Assembly (NCBI GenBank): GCA_046351095.1
Contig: JAXLZC010000001.1
Span: forward strand, 1,736,001 to 1,800,000
DNA: 64,000 bases
Reading direction: 5' to 3'
Source: BQWY01 sp046351095
Lineage (GTDB): Bacteria; Nitrospirota; Nitrospiria; Nitrospirales; Nitrospiraceae
Below the pieces are notes generated by a model that worked only from the letters and a program-made list of their open reading frames with translations, did no database searches and was not told the DNA's origin. A program made the position numbers and the translations under genes. Of this stretch, positions 1-7,742 are shown one piece after another (positions within the stretch are counted from its first letter, which is position 1; every line of letters starts with the position of its first letter).

Positions 1-149
1 TACTCGGCAACTACCTGTTCAACGGCAAAACCAGATTGCCAAGACTCACATACCTTCGGCGTTGGTACCGGACAATGAAGGCCAAGAGACGACCTATTGG
101 TGGAGTTGGATCACGCATGCAACTGTAGGCCAACTAAGGCCGACAGCTA

Positions 150-1175
150 TTAGGCGCCCGAGGGAATGGTGGAGGAAGTGGTCGCGGAGTCGGTGACGGC
201 CTGGCGGCCGCCGAGGAGTGCGAGGCACAGCAGCCCGATAACGATCCAGGTGATTTCTCGGAATCGCCGCAGCAATGCAAACGCAAGCCCCGTGACATCG
301 TCGTAGCCGAAGGCGCTCAACAGCATCACGTTCCCCGCATCCTGCGCGCCTAAACTGCCGGGGATAAAAAACGTCCCGCCTTTGATCATCGACGACACGC
401 CGCCGATCGCTAACGATGCTCCAACACCGATCGGCCGACCCATCACGGCCAACATCGCCCACACTTCCACGGCCTCGCAAAGCCAGCCGACCAAAAAACA
501 GCCGGTCGAGAGCATTCCTTTCACGCGGTCCGTCCGATAAAACCCCTGAATCGTCTCGTCCAATGCTTGCAGCTGCGCTTCGCGCGCATTCAGCGCCGCC
601 ACCTGCACGCCGCAGCGCCGCAACAGCCGCAGCCCGCCTGCAAACAATCCCCAGCGCTGCACCATCACGAGGCCGACCAATCCGAACGACAACAACCCGG
701 CGCTCACCAACGAGGCCATCACCATCTGAGCCATCGACCGTTCCGATCCGACAAGCCAAAAGGTCAGCGCGATCCCGACGAGAATAAAGACGACTTGTGC
801 GACCGTCATGACGGTTTTGGCGAGGACGACGGACGCAAGGCCGTCCACCATCGGCACTCCGTCGCGTTTCAACAAATAGGCTTTCAGCGGTTCGCCGCCG
901 ACGTAGGCGGACGGCGTGGTCATGTTGACGACTTCACCGGCGGTGCGAATGGCGAACAGCCGCACGAACGACACGGCGCGTGCGTACGCGCCGAGGGTCA
1001 ATTTCCACCCGTAGGCTTCGGCCACATACATGGCGAGCGAGGGCAGCAGTGCGAGGACAAGTCCGACCGGGCCGACGGTCGTGGCGGCGGCGATCACGGC
1101 ATCGATGCCGATCTGCCACACGAGTATCGACAGGACGAGGGTACCGACGGCGAGCAGCGAGAGTCTGAGCCACAT
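150..1175 (-). CDS. Flippase-like integral membrane protein (lysylphosphatidylglycerol synthase TM / HpnL-like family)
   Basis: 341 aa, almost entirely hydrophobic with about 7-8 predicted membrane segments starting at residue 5. The family signature is seen as RTAGEVVNMTTPS followed by GGEPLKAYLL near residues 77-103, which resembles the conserved polar stretch of the UPF0104/lysylphosphatidylglycerol-synthase TM region (AglD, HpnL, MprF N-terminal half). Members move or help attach lipid-linked groups at the inner membrane; there is no aminoacyl-transferase domain, so it is not a complete MprF. It is the last gene of a minus-strand run with a CDP-alcohol phosphatidyltransferase (54 bp upstream) and aminoethylphosphonate genes, so a role in flipping a phosphonate head-group lipid or its precursor is inferred. 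ATG start. Family assignment is firm; substrate is unknown. Confidence 0.75.
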   Translation of the reverse strand: MWLRLSLLAVGTLVLSILVWQIGIDAVIAAATTVGPVGLVLALLPSLAMYVAEAYGWKLTLGAYARAVSFVRLFAIRTAGEVVNMTTPSAYVGGEPLKAYLLKRDGVPMVDGLASVVLAKTVMTVAQVVFILVGIALTFWLVGSERSMAQMVMASLVSAGLLSFGLVGLVMVQRWGLFAGGLRLLRRCGVQVAALNAREAQLQALDETIQGFYRTDRVKGMLSTGCFLVGWLCEAVEVWAMLAVMGRPIGVGASLAIGGVSSMIKGGTFFIPGSLGAQDAGNVMLLSAFGYDDVTGLAFALLRRFREITWIVIGLLCLALLGGRQAVTDSATTSSTIPSGA

Positions 1176-1229
1176 GGGACTAACGAGGCGGAGACAGAAC
1201 CGGCGGCAGCACGAGCCGCATACGAGCCG

Positions 1230-2690
1230 TCACGCCTGCGACGGACGCAGGGTGAGCAGAAGTACGAGCGTGCTGAGAGCGAAGATGACGGATCCGCCGG
1301 CGGCCAACATCAGGAACCACGGGAGCCACCCGGCGACGGCAAACAGCAACACGACCATGGAGAAGTCGCGTGTGGCGACGTTTTTCAGCAGGAAGTCGAC
1401 CCACGGAGACGGCAATCGCTTGCGCTGATGCGCAGCGAGAATGTTCACGCCGAGGAACGACACGAGATTCGCAAGCACGGTGATGGCTCCGGCCCACAAG
1501 AAGGTCTCGGACAACACATCCGGCGGCGGGTTGTGGTACGCGCCGTACCCGATACCGGCAAAGATGGCCATGTGCACGACATTGTCGAGCCAGAGGTCGA
1601 GTTTTGCTCCGAAGGGTGACTCCGTAAACGTGAGCCGCGCCACTTCACCATCACAACAATCGATGACGGCAGACCATTGAAAGAGCAACGCGCCGATGAG
1701 TCCCGCCACGTAGGAGCCTTGCGCGAAACACAAGGCGGCGACCAACCCGATGAATGTCGCAACGCCGGTCACCGCATTCGGCGACACTTTCAACCGCAGA
1801 AACAGCCGCGTGAATAGGGGCGAAAGGCGTCGATTGATGTATTTATCGACGATCCCTTCGAAGTTGCTCTTCAGCGACCGATACAAGGATTGTTCGACGG
1901 TCCGCGCATCGGCTTCGTGGTGCACTTCATGCGACCAGACGGGTGTGGCCGTCGACGCATCCAACGCACGCACACGATGCTCCGACGCCGCTGCTTCAAC
2001 GAGGCGTCCCAGCGGCGTTTCGCCCGTTTGTTGATCGCCGCCGTGTTTCGCCAACAATTCGGACAGCGGACTGCCCCGCAAGAATCCGCCGGCCGGCACC
2101 AACAGAATTTCGCCGGCGCGGTAAGTCGCGACATCCGTCTTCGGCTCTCCGGCGCGGATGACATCGGCCATCCGCGTGAGTTGCTCGTCACGTCGTTGGT
2201 TCAAGCGGTCGTGCACCGCCCGCACCGGCAGTTCGTTCGGCAGGCGCCGCACGACGACGACGAGTTCGTCGACGACCGGCGTTTGCCGCATCGATTCGAT
2301 CAGCCCTCGCGAGAACACGGCCTGCGGCCCGACTACGATACAGGCACCGGCCGCATCGGCGGCAAGCGTCTCCCAAGTGCGTGGATCGTCCGGAGGAAAT
2401 TCGCGTACGGGAATCCACCGAATGCCGGCAGTGATGGGCGGCCCTTCGGCGAGCGCGGCCTTCAAGAGGTCGACTTCGTCGCCGGCCAACACAAATATTT
2501 GATGCACGCCGCAGCGCTGCAGCGTCAATAAGGCTCGTTGAAACAGCGTCAATCCAGCGATCCGTGTGAGCGGCCCGTGGCCGTCTTGGATCTGCACGGG
2601 CGTATGCGCGAAGAGGTTGCGGGCGGTCAGGAGAATCGCCGAGGTGAGTTCGCCGGTGTGGGTCGCCCGCTTGAGCGCACTCTGACTCAT
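1230..2690 (-). CDS. Two-domain protein: degenerate nucleotidyltransferase-like domain fused to CDP-alcohol phosphatidyltransferase
   Basis: 486 aa. The C-terminal part (about 270-480) is a membrane CDP-alcohol phosphatidyltransferase: the full active-site pattern is present as D347-G348-x2-A351-R352-x8-G361-x3-D365-x3-D369, followed by several membrane helices. Such enzymes displace CMP from a CDP- or CMP-activated alcohol onto a lipid or polyol. The N-terminal part (about 15-240) has the outline of a sugar-phosphate/MobA-like nucleotidyltransferase (GPLTRIAG, then FQRALLTLQRCGVHQIFVLAG) but lacks the LAAGxGxRL nucleotide-binding loop. The layout recalls IPCT-DIPPS fusions for inositol lipids. 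With aminoethylphosphonate genes and a separate intact cytidylyltransferase upstream, transfer of CMP-aminoethylphosphonate to a lipid acceptor is the likely reaction (inference). The fused N-domain may be structural or inactive. Confidence 0.75.
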   Translation of the reverse strand: MSQSALKRATHTGELTSAILLTARNLFAHTPVQIQDGHGPLTRIAGLTLFQRALLTLQRCGVHQIFVLAGDEVDLLKAALAEGPPITAGIRWIPVREFPPDDPRTWETLAADAAGACIVVGPQAVFSRGLIESMRQTPVVDELVVVVRRLPNELPVRAVHDRLNQRRDEQLTRMADVIRAGEPKTDVATYRAGEILLVPAGGFLRGSPLSELLAKHGGDQQTGETPLGRLVEAAASEHRVRALDASTATPVWSHEVHHEADARTVEQSLYRSLKSNFEGIVDKYINRRLSPLFTRLFLRLKVSPNAVTGVATFIGLVAALCFAQGSYVAGLIGALLFQWSAVIDCCDGEVARLTFTESPFGAKLDLWLDNVVHMAIFAGIGYGAYHNPPPDVLSETFLWAGAITVLANLVSFLGVNILAAHQRKRLPSPWVDFLLKNVATRDFSMVVLLFAVAGWLPWFLMLAAGGSVIFALSTLVLLLTLRPSQA

Positions 2691-2760
2691 GCTACCCGGG
2701 GCCTCACTCTGCTTGAGGAAATGAAGGAGAGTCCGTACACTCTAGCGCGATAGGTGGGAC

Positions 2761-3483
2761 TTAGTCCAGTCGCGGCAGCACGTCGCGCTCCGCATGCGCG
2801 ACATCTTCGACAAAGTCGATTTCGGTCCACGGTAGGCCACCGATTTTTTCGAAACCGACCGGTACGGCGCCGAAAAATTCCAGCAGTCCGTCCTCGTATT
2901 CCATGTCCCACCGATCCCGCTCAATGTAGGCGCGCAACGAATCGACCAACGAGGCCGCATCCGCATGCTGGACCTTCAGGAAGCCGACACCTTCGCCCGC
3001 CATGTCATAGTCCGACGGCATCCGCTTGGTCAGCGCCACGACGCGTCCGCCGCGCACGACGACCATACACTCTTCGCCCGTCTGCTTGACCGACTCGTCC
3101 ATCAACAGACAATTGGGATGGGATGAGCGAAGCAGGCGCCGCATGATCTCGCGATGGTACAAGACGTCCGCGTCCATAATGACGGTGTCGTCGTCCAACT
3201 CCTGCCGCGCCATCCACAGCGACGAGATACTCCCACGGTGATACTGTTCGTTGACGACGTAGGTCAACGCCACCCCCGCATGCGACGTCCCGACCGCTTC
3301 GCGGATCATCTCCTGCTTGTAGCCGACCACGATCGTTGCGCGCCGCACACCCAGGGACGACAACACTTCGAGGTGTCGCGCCAGCAAACTTTTCCCGCCG
3401 AATTCGATCAGCGACTTGGGCCGATGTTGCGTCACCGACCAGAGGCGCTTCCCGACACCGGCTGCAAGAATCAGCGCTTTCAC
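2761..3483 (-). CDS. PntC-like nucleotidyltransferase (probable 2-aminoethylphosphonate cytidylyltransferase)
   Basis: 240 aa, a single NTP-transferase domain. The nucleotide-binding loop LAAGVGKRL is at residues 6-14, followed by the PKSLIEFGGKSLL stretch with K23, and an acidic metal-binding DADVLY motif near residue 103. This is the MobA/choline-phosphate cytidylyltransferase (LicC-type) fold. PntC enzymes activate 2-aminoethylphosphonate with CTP to CMP-aminoethylphosphonate and are typically linked or fused to the transaminase. Here the start codon overlaps the stop of the transaminase gene by 4 bp (ATGA), implying translational coupling. The next gene carries the phosphatidyltransferase that would use the product. 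Choline- or inositol-phosphate specificity cannot be excluded from sequence alone. Confidence 0.65.
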   Translation of the reverse strand: MKALILAAGVGKRLWSVTQHRPKSLIEFGGKSLLARHLEVLSSLGVRRATIVVGYKQEMIREAVGTSHAGVALTYVVNEQYHRGSISSLWMARQELDDDTVIMDADVLYHREIMRRLLRSSHPNCLLMDESVKQTGEECMVVVRGGRVVALTKRMPSDYDMAGEGVGFLKVQHADAASLVDSLRAYIERDRWDMEYEDGLLEFFGAVPVGFEKIGGLPWTEIDFVEDVAHAERDVLPRLD

Positions 3484-4574
3484 CGAGACACCGACGCCCC
3501 CTCCAACACCTCTTGGAAGGCCGTGAGGAATCCTTGGATGTCGGCCTCGGACAAGGCGCCCATGTTCGCAATACGGAAGGCTTTTGCCGCCAACGGCCCT
3601 TGGCCCGCGTAAATCACGTAGCCACGTTCTTTCAAGCGGTCGTGCAAGTGGTCGTAGCTCAACCCCTCAGGCAACACATAGGTCGTGATCGTATTGGATT
3701 GGAAATCCGGCGGCACCAACGCAATCATCCCCAACTCGGCCAACTTCGTGCGGATGGTCGTCGCGGCGCGCTTGAGGCGCTGCACACGATTCGCGACGCC
3801 TTCTTCCAGCAGTTCGCTGAGCGCCTCGTCGAACGCGTAATACACTTGCACGGCCGGCGTAAACGGGACGGTGCCGCGGCCTTGATCGTCCACGTAATGC
3901 GGCAAGTGCAGGTACCAACTGCGCTTGGGATAGGTGCGCATCCGCTCCAAAAATCCGCGGCGCACCAGCACGAACGAGACACCGGGGAAACCCTGAATAC
4001 ATTTTCCCGCCGTGCCCGCCACCATGTACATGTGCGTCCCGGCGATATCCAACTTCTCCCCGCCCAGCCCGCTGACGGAATCCAAGAGGAACACACGCCC
4101 CAGCTTGTCCGTCGCCTCGGCGCATTCTTCGGCGGGGTTGATCATCCCGGTCGTCGTCTCGTGGTGCACCATCGCGACGGTCTGAATCTCGGGATGGTTC
4201 TTCAGCACACGCGTGATCATCTCGCCCGTCGGGCGTTTGGCCCAGTCCAACTTGATCTCCGGCAGATTGATCTTCTGCCCCTGCGCGATAAACGACATCC
4301 TCTCGCCGTACACGCCGTTATTGACGACGATGACGCGCTTGCCGTGCGGCAACGACGAGCACAGGGCCGCCTCCACCGCGGACGTGCCGGAGCCGGTCAT
4401 CACGATCGCCGCATATTCGGATTCCGCGCCGGGCACGAAGGCCTTCAACAACTTCGCCTGAATGCGATGCAGCAGCTCCGTGAACTCGGATTCGCGATGG
4501 CAAATGTCCGGGCGCAGCAACGCCTGCCGCACGCGCTCGCTCACATTGACAGGACCGGGATTCAGTAAAATCAT
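3480..4574 (-). CDS. phnW: 2-aminoethylphosphonate--pyruvate transaminase-like PLP enzyme
   Basis: 364 aa, class V aminotransferase fold. It opens with LLNPGPV and PDICHRE (residues 3-27), the usual N-terminus of PhnW/AEPT enzymes. The PLP lysine is K191 in GTAGKCIQGFPG, and the cofactor aspartate is D165 in LLDSVSG. PhnW interconverts phosphonoacetaldehyde plus alanine with 2-aminoethylphosphonate plus pyruvate. With phosphonopyruvate decarboxylase genes upstream and a cytidylyltransferase downstream, it most likely works in the biosynthetic direction here. It is separated by 78 bp from the decarboxylase beta subunit and overlaps the cytidylyltransferase by 4 bp. No catabolic partner (phnX or phnA) is seen. 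A related aminotransferase acting on a different phosphonate or sulfonate aldehyde is the main alternative. Confidence 0.8.
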   Translation of the reverse strand: MILLNPGPVNVSERVRQALLRPDICHRESEFTELLHRIQAKLLKAFVPGAESEYAAIVMTGSGTSAVEAALCSSLPHGKRVIVVNNGVYGERMSFIAQGQKINLPEIKLDWAKRPTGEMITRVLKNHPEIQTVAMVHHETTTGMINPAEECAEATDKLGRVFLLDSVSGLGGEKLDIAGTHMYMVAGTAGKCIQGFPGVSFVLVRRGFLERMRTYPKRSWYLHLPHYVDDQGRGTVPFTPAVQVYYAFDEALSELLEEGVANRVQRLKRAATTIRTKLAELGMIALVPPDFQSNTITTYVLPEGLSYDHLHDRLKERGYVIYAGQGPLAAKAFRIANMGALSEADIQGFLTAFQEVLEGASVSR

Positions 4575-4652
4575 GCGCTGTCTCCGTACATCGTTAATCG
4601 GTCGTCATGCATCGCGCCGTCGGCGACGAGGACTCGGTCCGCAGACCGTCGC

Positions 4653-5222
4653 TCACGCACCGCGCCGTTCGAGTTCTTTCCGAAACCGCTGCGTCAACGC
4701 CGCCGGGTCGAGCGGCACGCGGGGCACGTCTTCCGCGAGTTCGTTCACCTTGATCAGCAACAAACTCGGGCCGTCCTTGCCCAACATGTCTTTAAATTCG
4801 TAGACCAGATCCTCCCGCTCGCGCACCCGTTCGACATGCACGTAGCCGGCCGCCTTGGCCATGTGATCCAGGCGCGTCACCCGCGAATAACTCGGCTGAT
4901 TGCCGGTGCTGCCGTACACTTCGTTGTCGAACACCACATGGATGAAGTTCGGCGGCCGCACCGCGCCCACCGTCGCCAACGTCCCCAATCCCATCAACAG
5001 ATTGCCGTCGCCGTCGAAGACCACCACACGCTGCTTCGGCGCGGCCAACGCCAACCCCAACCCGATACCCGCCGCATTCCCCGCCGCTCCGATCGCATAG
5101 ACATGCGTCGGCCGATCCGCCAGTTTGTACGCTTCGCGCGCGGCGCCGCCGCTACAAATCACCACCAACTGATCCGTGAGCAATTCGAACAGCGCCGCCA
5201 TCGCTTGCGCGCGGCTTTGCAT
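4653..5222 (-). CDS. Phosphonopyruvate (or sulfopyruvate) decarboxylase, beta subunit
   Basis: 189 aa. This is the C-terminal, thiamine-diphosphate-binding half of a decarboxylase: GDG at residues 71-73, about 26 residues before the paired N100 (FDNEVYGSTGNQ), matches the TPP/Mg motif. Single-chain Ppd enzymes are about 380 aa; here the two halves are separate genes, as in sulfopyruvate decarboxylase ComDE and some Ppd pairs. The ATG at 5222 is chosen because homologues begin with a short M-x-R-x-x-A helix and AGAAGG lies just upstream. An in-frame GTG at 5243 that overlaps the alpha stop as GTGA, with AAGGA before it, is a real alternative. Phosphonopyruvate as substrate is inferred from the transaminase next door. 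Confidence 0.75.
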   Translation of the reverse strand: MQSRAQAMAALFELLTDQLVVICSGGAAREAYKLADRPTHVYAIGAAGNAAGIGLGLALAAPKQRVVVFDGDGNLLMGLGTLATVGAVRPPNFIHVVFDNEVYGSTGNQPSYSRVTRLDHMAKAAGYVHVERVREREDLVYEFKDMLGKDGPSLLLIKVNELAEDVPRVPLDPAALTQRFRKELERRGA

Positions 5223-5239
5223 GACGCCTTCTTCCGGCT

Positions 5240-5758
5240 TCACGGCTGCAATCCTTTCACAACACCCTTCGGCAGCAAGAGCACCACCGGCACGCGTTGC
5301 CGCATGAAGGTTTCCGCCGCCCACCGTAAATCTTGCACAAACCCGGCGACGGACAGCGTGCGATGCGGAAGGCCCAGTTGGTCGAGCCACGCGGGCGCTT
5401 TCGATCCGGCGACGGCGCACTCCGGGCCGTCGGCTGCCATCGATGCCGCACCCGAGGCGGCAGCACCACGCCAGCCCAACAGAATCACGCAGGGATGCTG
5501 CGCGGGCACATGGTGCGAGGCCAGAATATTACTCGCGGCGCCGAGCCCGACGGTCGAGATGAACACGGCAGGCACCTTCCCACCGAGATACGCGCCGGAG
5601 GCCATGGCCAACGCCTCGTCTTCGCGTGTGGCGGGGACAAACTGTCGCCGCTCCATCAACGCTTCGATCAGACCCGCCAACAGCGGATCCGGCACACCCG
5701 TAAAAAATTCGACGCCGATATCCTGCAGCGCCTGGACGAACACATCGCTTTCGATCAT
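5240..5758 (-). CDS. Phosphonopyruvate (or sulfopyruvate) decarboxylase, alpha subunit
   Basis: 172 aa. This is the pyrimidine-binding (N-terminal) half of a TPP decarboxylase: GVPDPLL at residues 21-27, the probable cofactor-activating E46 in TREDEA, GLGAASN, and ILLGWRG, all landmarks of the Ppd/ComD family. It pairs with the downstream beta subunit (17 bp, or a 4-bp overlap if the GTG start is used). It is the first gene of the minus-strand operon, with a candidate promoter directly upstream. PEP mutase, which makes phosphonopyruvate and usually sits next to Ppd, is not present between it and the divergent gene at 5886, so the substrate supply is an open question. Sulfopyruvate decarboxylase is the alternative. 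Confidence 0.75.
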   Translation of the reverse strand: MIESDVFVQALQDIGVEFFTGVPDPLLAGLIEALMERRQFVPATREDEALAMASGAYLGGKVPAVFISTVGLGAASNILASHHVPAQHPCVILLGWRGAAASGAASMAADGPECAVAGSKAPAWLDQLGLPHRTLSVAGFVQDLRWAAETFMRQRVPVVLLLPKGVVKGLQP

Positions 5759-5816
5759 CGCGCCCTACATCCGATCTGGACACACCACATCATGCGTCGC
5801 CGCATCCGGCGCGCGG

Positions 5817-5846
5817 ATTATAGTCTGCCGCTTCCAGGTTTCTCAA
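5817..5846 (-). promoter_or_regulatory. Candidate sigma-70 promoter of the phosphonate/lipid operon
   Basis: Read on the minus strand, TTGAGA (5846-5841) is followed after 18 bp by a perfect TATAAT (5822-5817). This would start a transcript near 5810 with about a 50-nt leader before the decarboxylase alpha gene. Only one base differs from the -35 consensus. Prediction by eye. Confidence 0.5.
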
Positions 5847-5885
5847 TGAAGATCGCGCCCGCCGGTTGTCAGCATTTCGAGATTC

Positions 5886-6452
5886 ATGCTAGCGTGGCCT
5901 ATGCACTTCCGTGTGCGTCCGTCTCGACCGGTCGTCGTCGCACTCTGCGGCTTCGCTGCCGCGCTGCTTATGTCGACATCGCCCGTCGGCGCGGTCGACA
6001 TGCAGGACGACCCGAAGGGATTTCTCAATCCGCCCGACACCCACTACGCGTGGGGCAGCACGCTCGACGACAACCCTGCGCTGAAACGGACCTACACTTC
6101 GCCCACGATCAGCGAGTATCAACTCAACGATCGGCCGCCGCAGATCGACACGATCCCCGTCAGCACGGTAAAATTTTCGAGTCTCCAGGGCGAGTTCGCG
6201 CGGGTGACCGTGCGCTACCAAGGCGAGGCGACACACAAACAACTGCTGGCGTATCTGCAGCGGCGCTATGGGCCGCTCGACCGCACACCGGGCCAGATGG
6301 TGCGCGGCCTCAATCAGCAGTTCAATTGGCGAGGCGTCGACACCGAAATCAACCTGACCTACGAAGGGCAAAGCGAACGCGGCTACATCTTCTTCGACAG
6401 TCGCACGCTCGCTCCACGGTTCAACGATGGCATCACCGACAGCTCGGAATAA
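5886..6452 (+). CDS. Secreted protein of unknown function, paralogue of the next gene (copy 1)
   Basis: 188 aa. A signal peptide is visible (basic start, hydrophobic core VVVALCGFAAALLM, cleavage after VGA near residue 36). The mature part has no family I can name. It aligns with the following gene over the whole mature length: both have a WG-x-T turn near the start, FARV-x-V-x-Y, a Y-x-x-x-RYG-x-LDRTPGQ block, and an F/YNW...INLTYE / ITLRYE strand ending in FF-[DE]-S. The pair is therefore a tandem duplication, clearly diverged. An in-frame ATG at 5901 is an equally likely start. The arrangement of short strands suggests a small beta-rich periplasmic protein. Function unknown. Confidence 0.65.
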   Translation: MLAWPMHFRVRPSRPVVVALCGFAAALLMSTSPVGAVDMQDDPKGFLNPPDTHYAWGSTLDDNPALKRTYTSPTISEYQLNDRPPQIDTIPVSTVKFSSLQGEFARVTVRYQGEATHKQLLAYLQRRYGPLDRTPGQMVRGLNQQFNWRGVDTEINLTYEGQSERGYIFFDSRTLAPRFNDGITDSSE

Positions 6453-6990
6453 TCGGCACGCGCGGCGACCGTCGTTGCGGATGCTCTCGCTCGGCGCGCT
6501 GCTCGGTACATTCCTCACGACGAGCCTTACGGGCCAGGCGCTGGCCATCCCCATCGAACACGACACACGCGACTTCGAGGGGATTCCGTGGGGCGCGACC
6601 TTCGAAGAGTCCGACACGTTTAAACGCGTCGACGACACGGGCCGCCTCAAGGCCTACGAATTGATCGGCACTGCGCCGGCGCTCGGCGGCGTCCCCGTAG
6701 ACAGCATGCGGTTTCTCACCGCGCTCGGGCACTTCGCCCGCGTCGTTGTGAAGTACCACGGGAAAGAGGCCCATCAGCAGATCGTTCAATATCTCGAAAA
6801 GCGGTATGGCGAGTTGGACCGCACACCCGGACAAATCGCCTCCGGCGCCGTGAAGTTTTACAATTGGCACGGCGACGAAACGAACATCACGCTGCGCTAC
6901 GAGTCGCGCACCGATCTCGGCGTGCTGTTTTTCGAGAGTCAGGTCTGGGCGCCGCAACTGAGCGAAGGCAACTCACCCGCAGGGTTTTGA
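6427..6990 (+). CDS. Secreted protein of unknown function, paralogue of the preceding gene (copy 2)
   Basis: 187 aa, with a signal peptide (Arg-rich start, hydrophobic core SLGALLGTFLTTSL, cleavage after ALA near residue 40). It shares the RYG-x-LDRTPGQ block and flanking strands with the gene directly upstream. The chosen ATG at 6427 overlaps the upstream gene by 26 bp; an in-frame ATG at 6481 would remove the overlap but leaves a signal peptide without basic residues, so 6427 is preferred. The mature protein begins with a DFEGIPWG stretch, reminiscent of small periplasmic proteins that open with F-x-G-x-x-WG, but no named family is claimed. Confidence 0.65.
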   Translation: MASPTARNNRHARRPSLRMLSLGALLGTFLTTSLTGQALAIPIEHDTRDFEGIPWGATFEESDTFKRVDDTGRLKAYELIGTAPALGGVPVDSMRFLTALGHFARVVVKYHGKEAHQQIVQYLEKRYGELDRTPGQIASGAVKFYNWHGDETNITLRYESRTDLGVLFFESQVWAPQLSEGNSPAGF

Positions 6991-7073
6991 CGGACAGGGC
7001 ACGCGGACGACGCAATCGAATCGCGCGACCACGAGACGTTCACGCAACCACACACCACGTCGAACGGAACCGC

Positions 7074-7742
7074 ATGCCTACTCGACGCACAAGCCCATCG
7101 CATCCCATCCCAGGCCGGCAACGAAAAATTCGGCGCGCAACAACAACCCCTGCGATCTCAAAGACCGCCGGGCGTTCCAAGCCGCCGGGAACCGCACCAT
7201 CCACCACATCGGCGCGCACGGCTCGAACCCGACGCACGCCGAACAGTCTGCCGCCCGCGCTCCTGCGTGAAGTCACCGCTTTGGCGAACCATTTACAACA
7301 CTCGCAGGCGTTCGAGCAGATCGGCAGAGGCCCCAACGAGATCCCCTTGGGACAGGTCGTGGTCCTCGAAGGTCCTGACACGACGCTTCGCACACACGCC
7401 GCGCAGGCACTCGCCACCAAACTCGGCAAGTCGGTGTACCGCGTTCGGCTGACTGAGCTCACAAGCGGGCCCGCGACACGCAGACGACAGGCGACCGAAC
7501 AGGCCTGTCTCCAGGCCGACGCGTCAAAAAGTCTGTTGCTCATCGAAGAAGCCGATGCACTCTTCGCCACGAAGACCGGCGCATCGCCGCGCGCTGCGCG
7601 TGAGTTGACGGAACTGCTGTCCCGCTTGCGGGCAAACAGTAGCGCGTCGATTCTCTCGGCCAGCCACATCCGCAAAATCGATCCCTCCATCCTCGATGCG
7701 GTACGCGCCGTCCTGCGTCTAGCGGGCACCTGCACCTCATGA
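7074..7742 (+). CDS. Degenerate AAA+ ATPase-like protein with basic N-terminal tail
   Basis: 222 aa. Residues 1-65 are a low-complexity Arg/Pro/Ser/Thr tail, strongly basic. The rest resembles the nucleotide-binding half of an AAA+ module: a degraded P-loop reading GPDTTLRT where GPPGTGKT is expected (Gly and Lys replaced), an intact-looking Walker B LLLIEEADALF, and a sensor-1-like strand before KIDPSILDAV. It ends without a clear C-terminal lid. It should bind ATP poorly or not at all. The ATG at 7074 is chosen over a much earlier in-frame ATG at 6864 because that one lies deep inside the preceding gene. The next gene overlaps it by 4 bp, so the two are probably co-translated. Confidence 0.55.
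   Translation: MPTRRTSPSHPIPGRQRKIRRATTTPAISKTAGRSKPPGTAPSTTSARTARTRRTPNSLPPALLREVTALANHLQHSQAFEQIGRGPNEIPLGQVVVLEGPDTTLRTHAAQALATKLGKSVYRVRLTELTSGPATRRRQATEQACLQADASKSLLLIEEADALFATKTGASPRAARELTELLSRLRANSSASILSASHIRKIDPSILDAVRAVLRLAGTCTS

Noticed and set aside
3..128. An open frame at the left edge of the window (plus strand, ending at TAG 126-128), basic near its end
   Set aside because: Only 41 residues, no start in the window and no recognisable family. It could be the 3' end of a gene lying outside, but nothing here supports a product.
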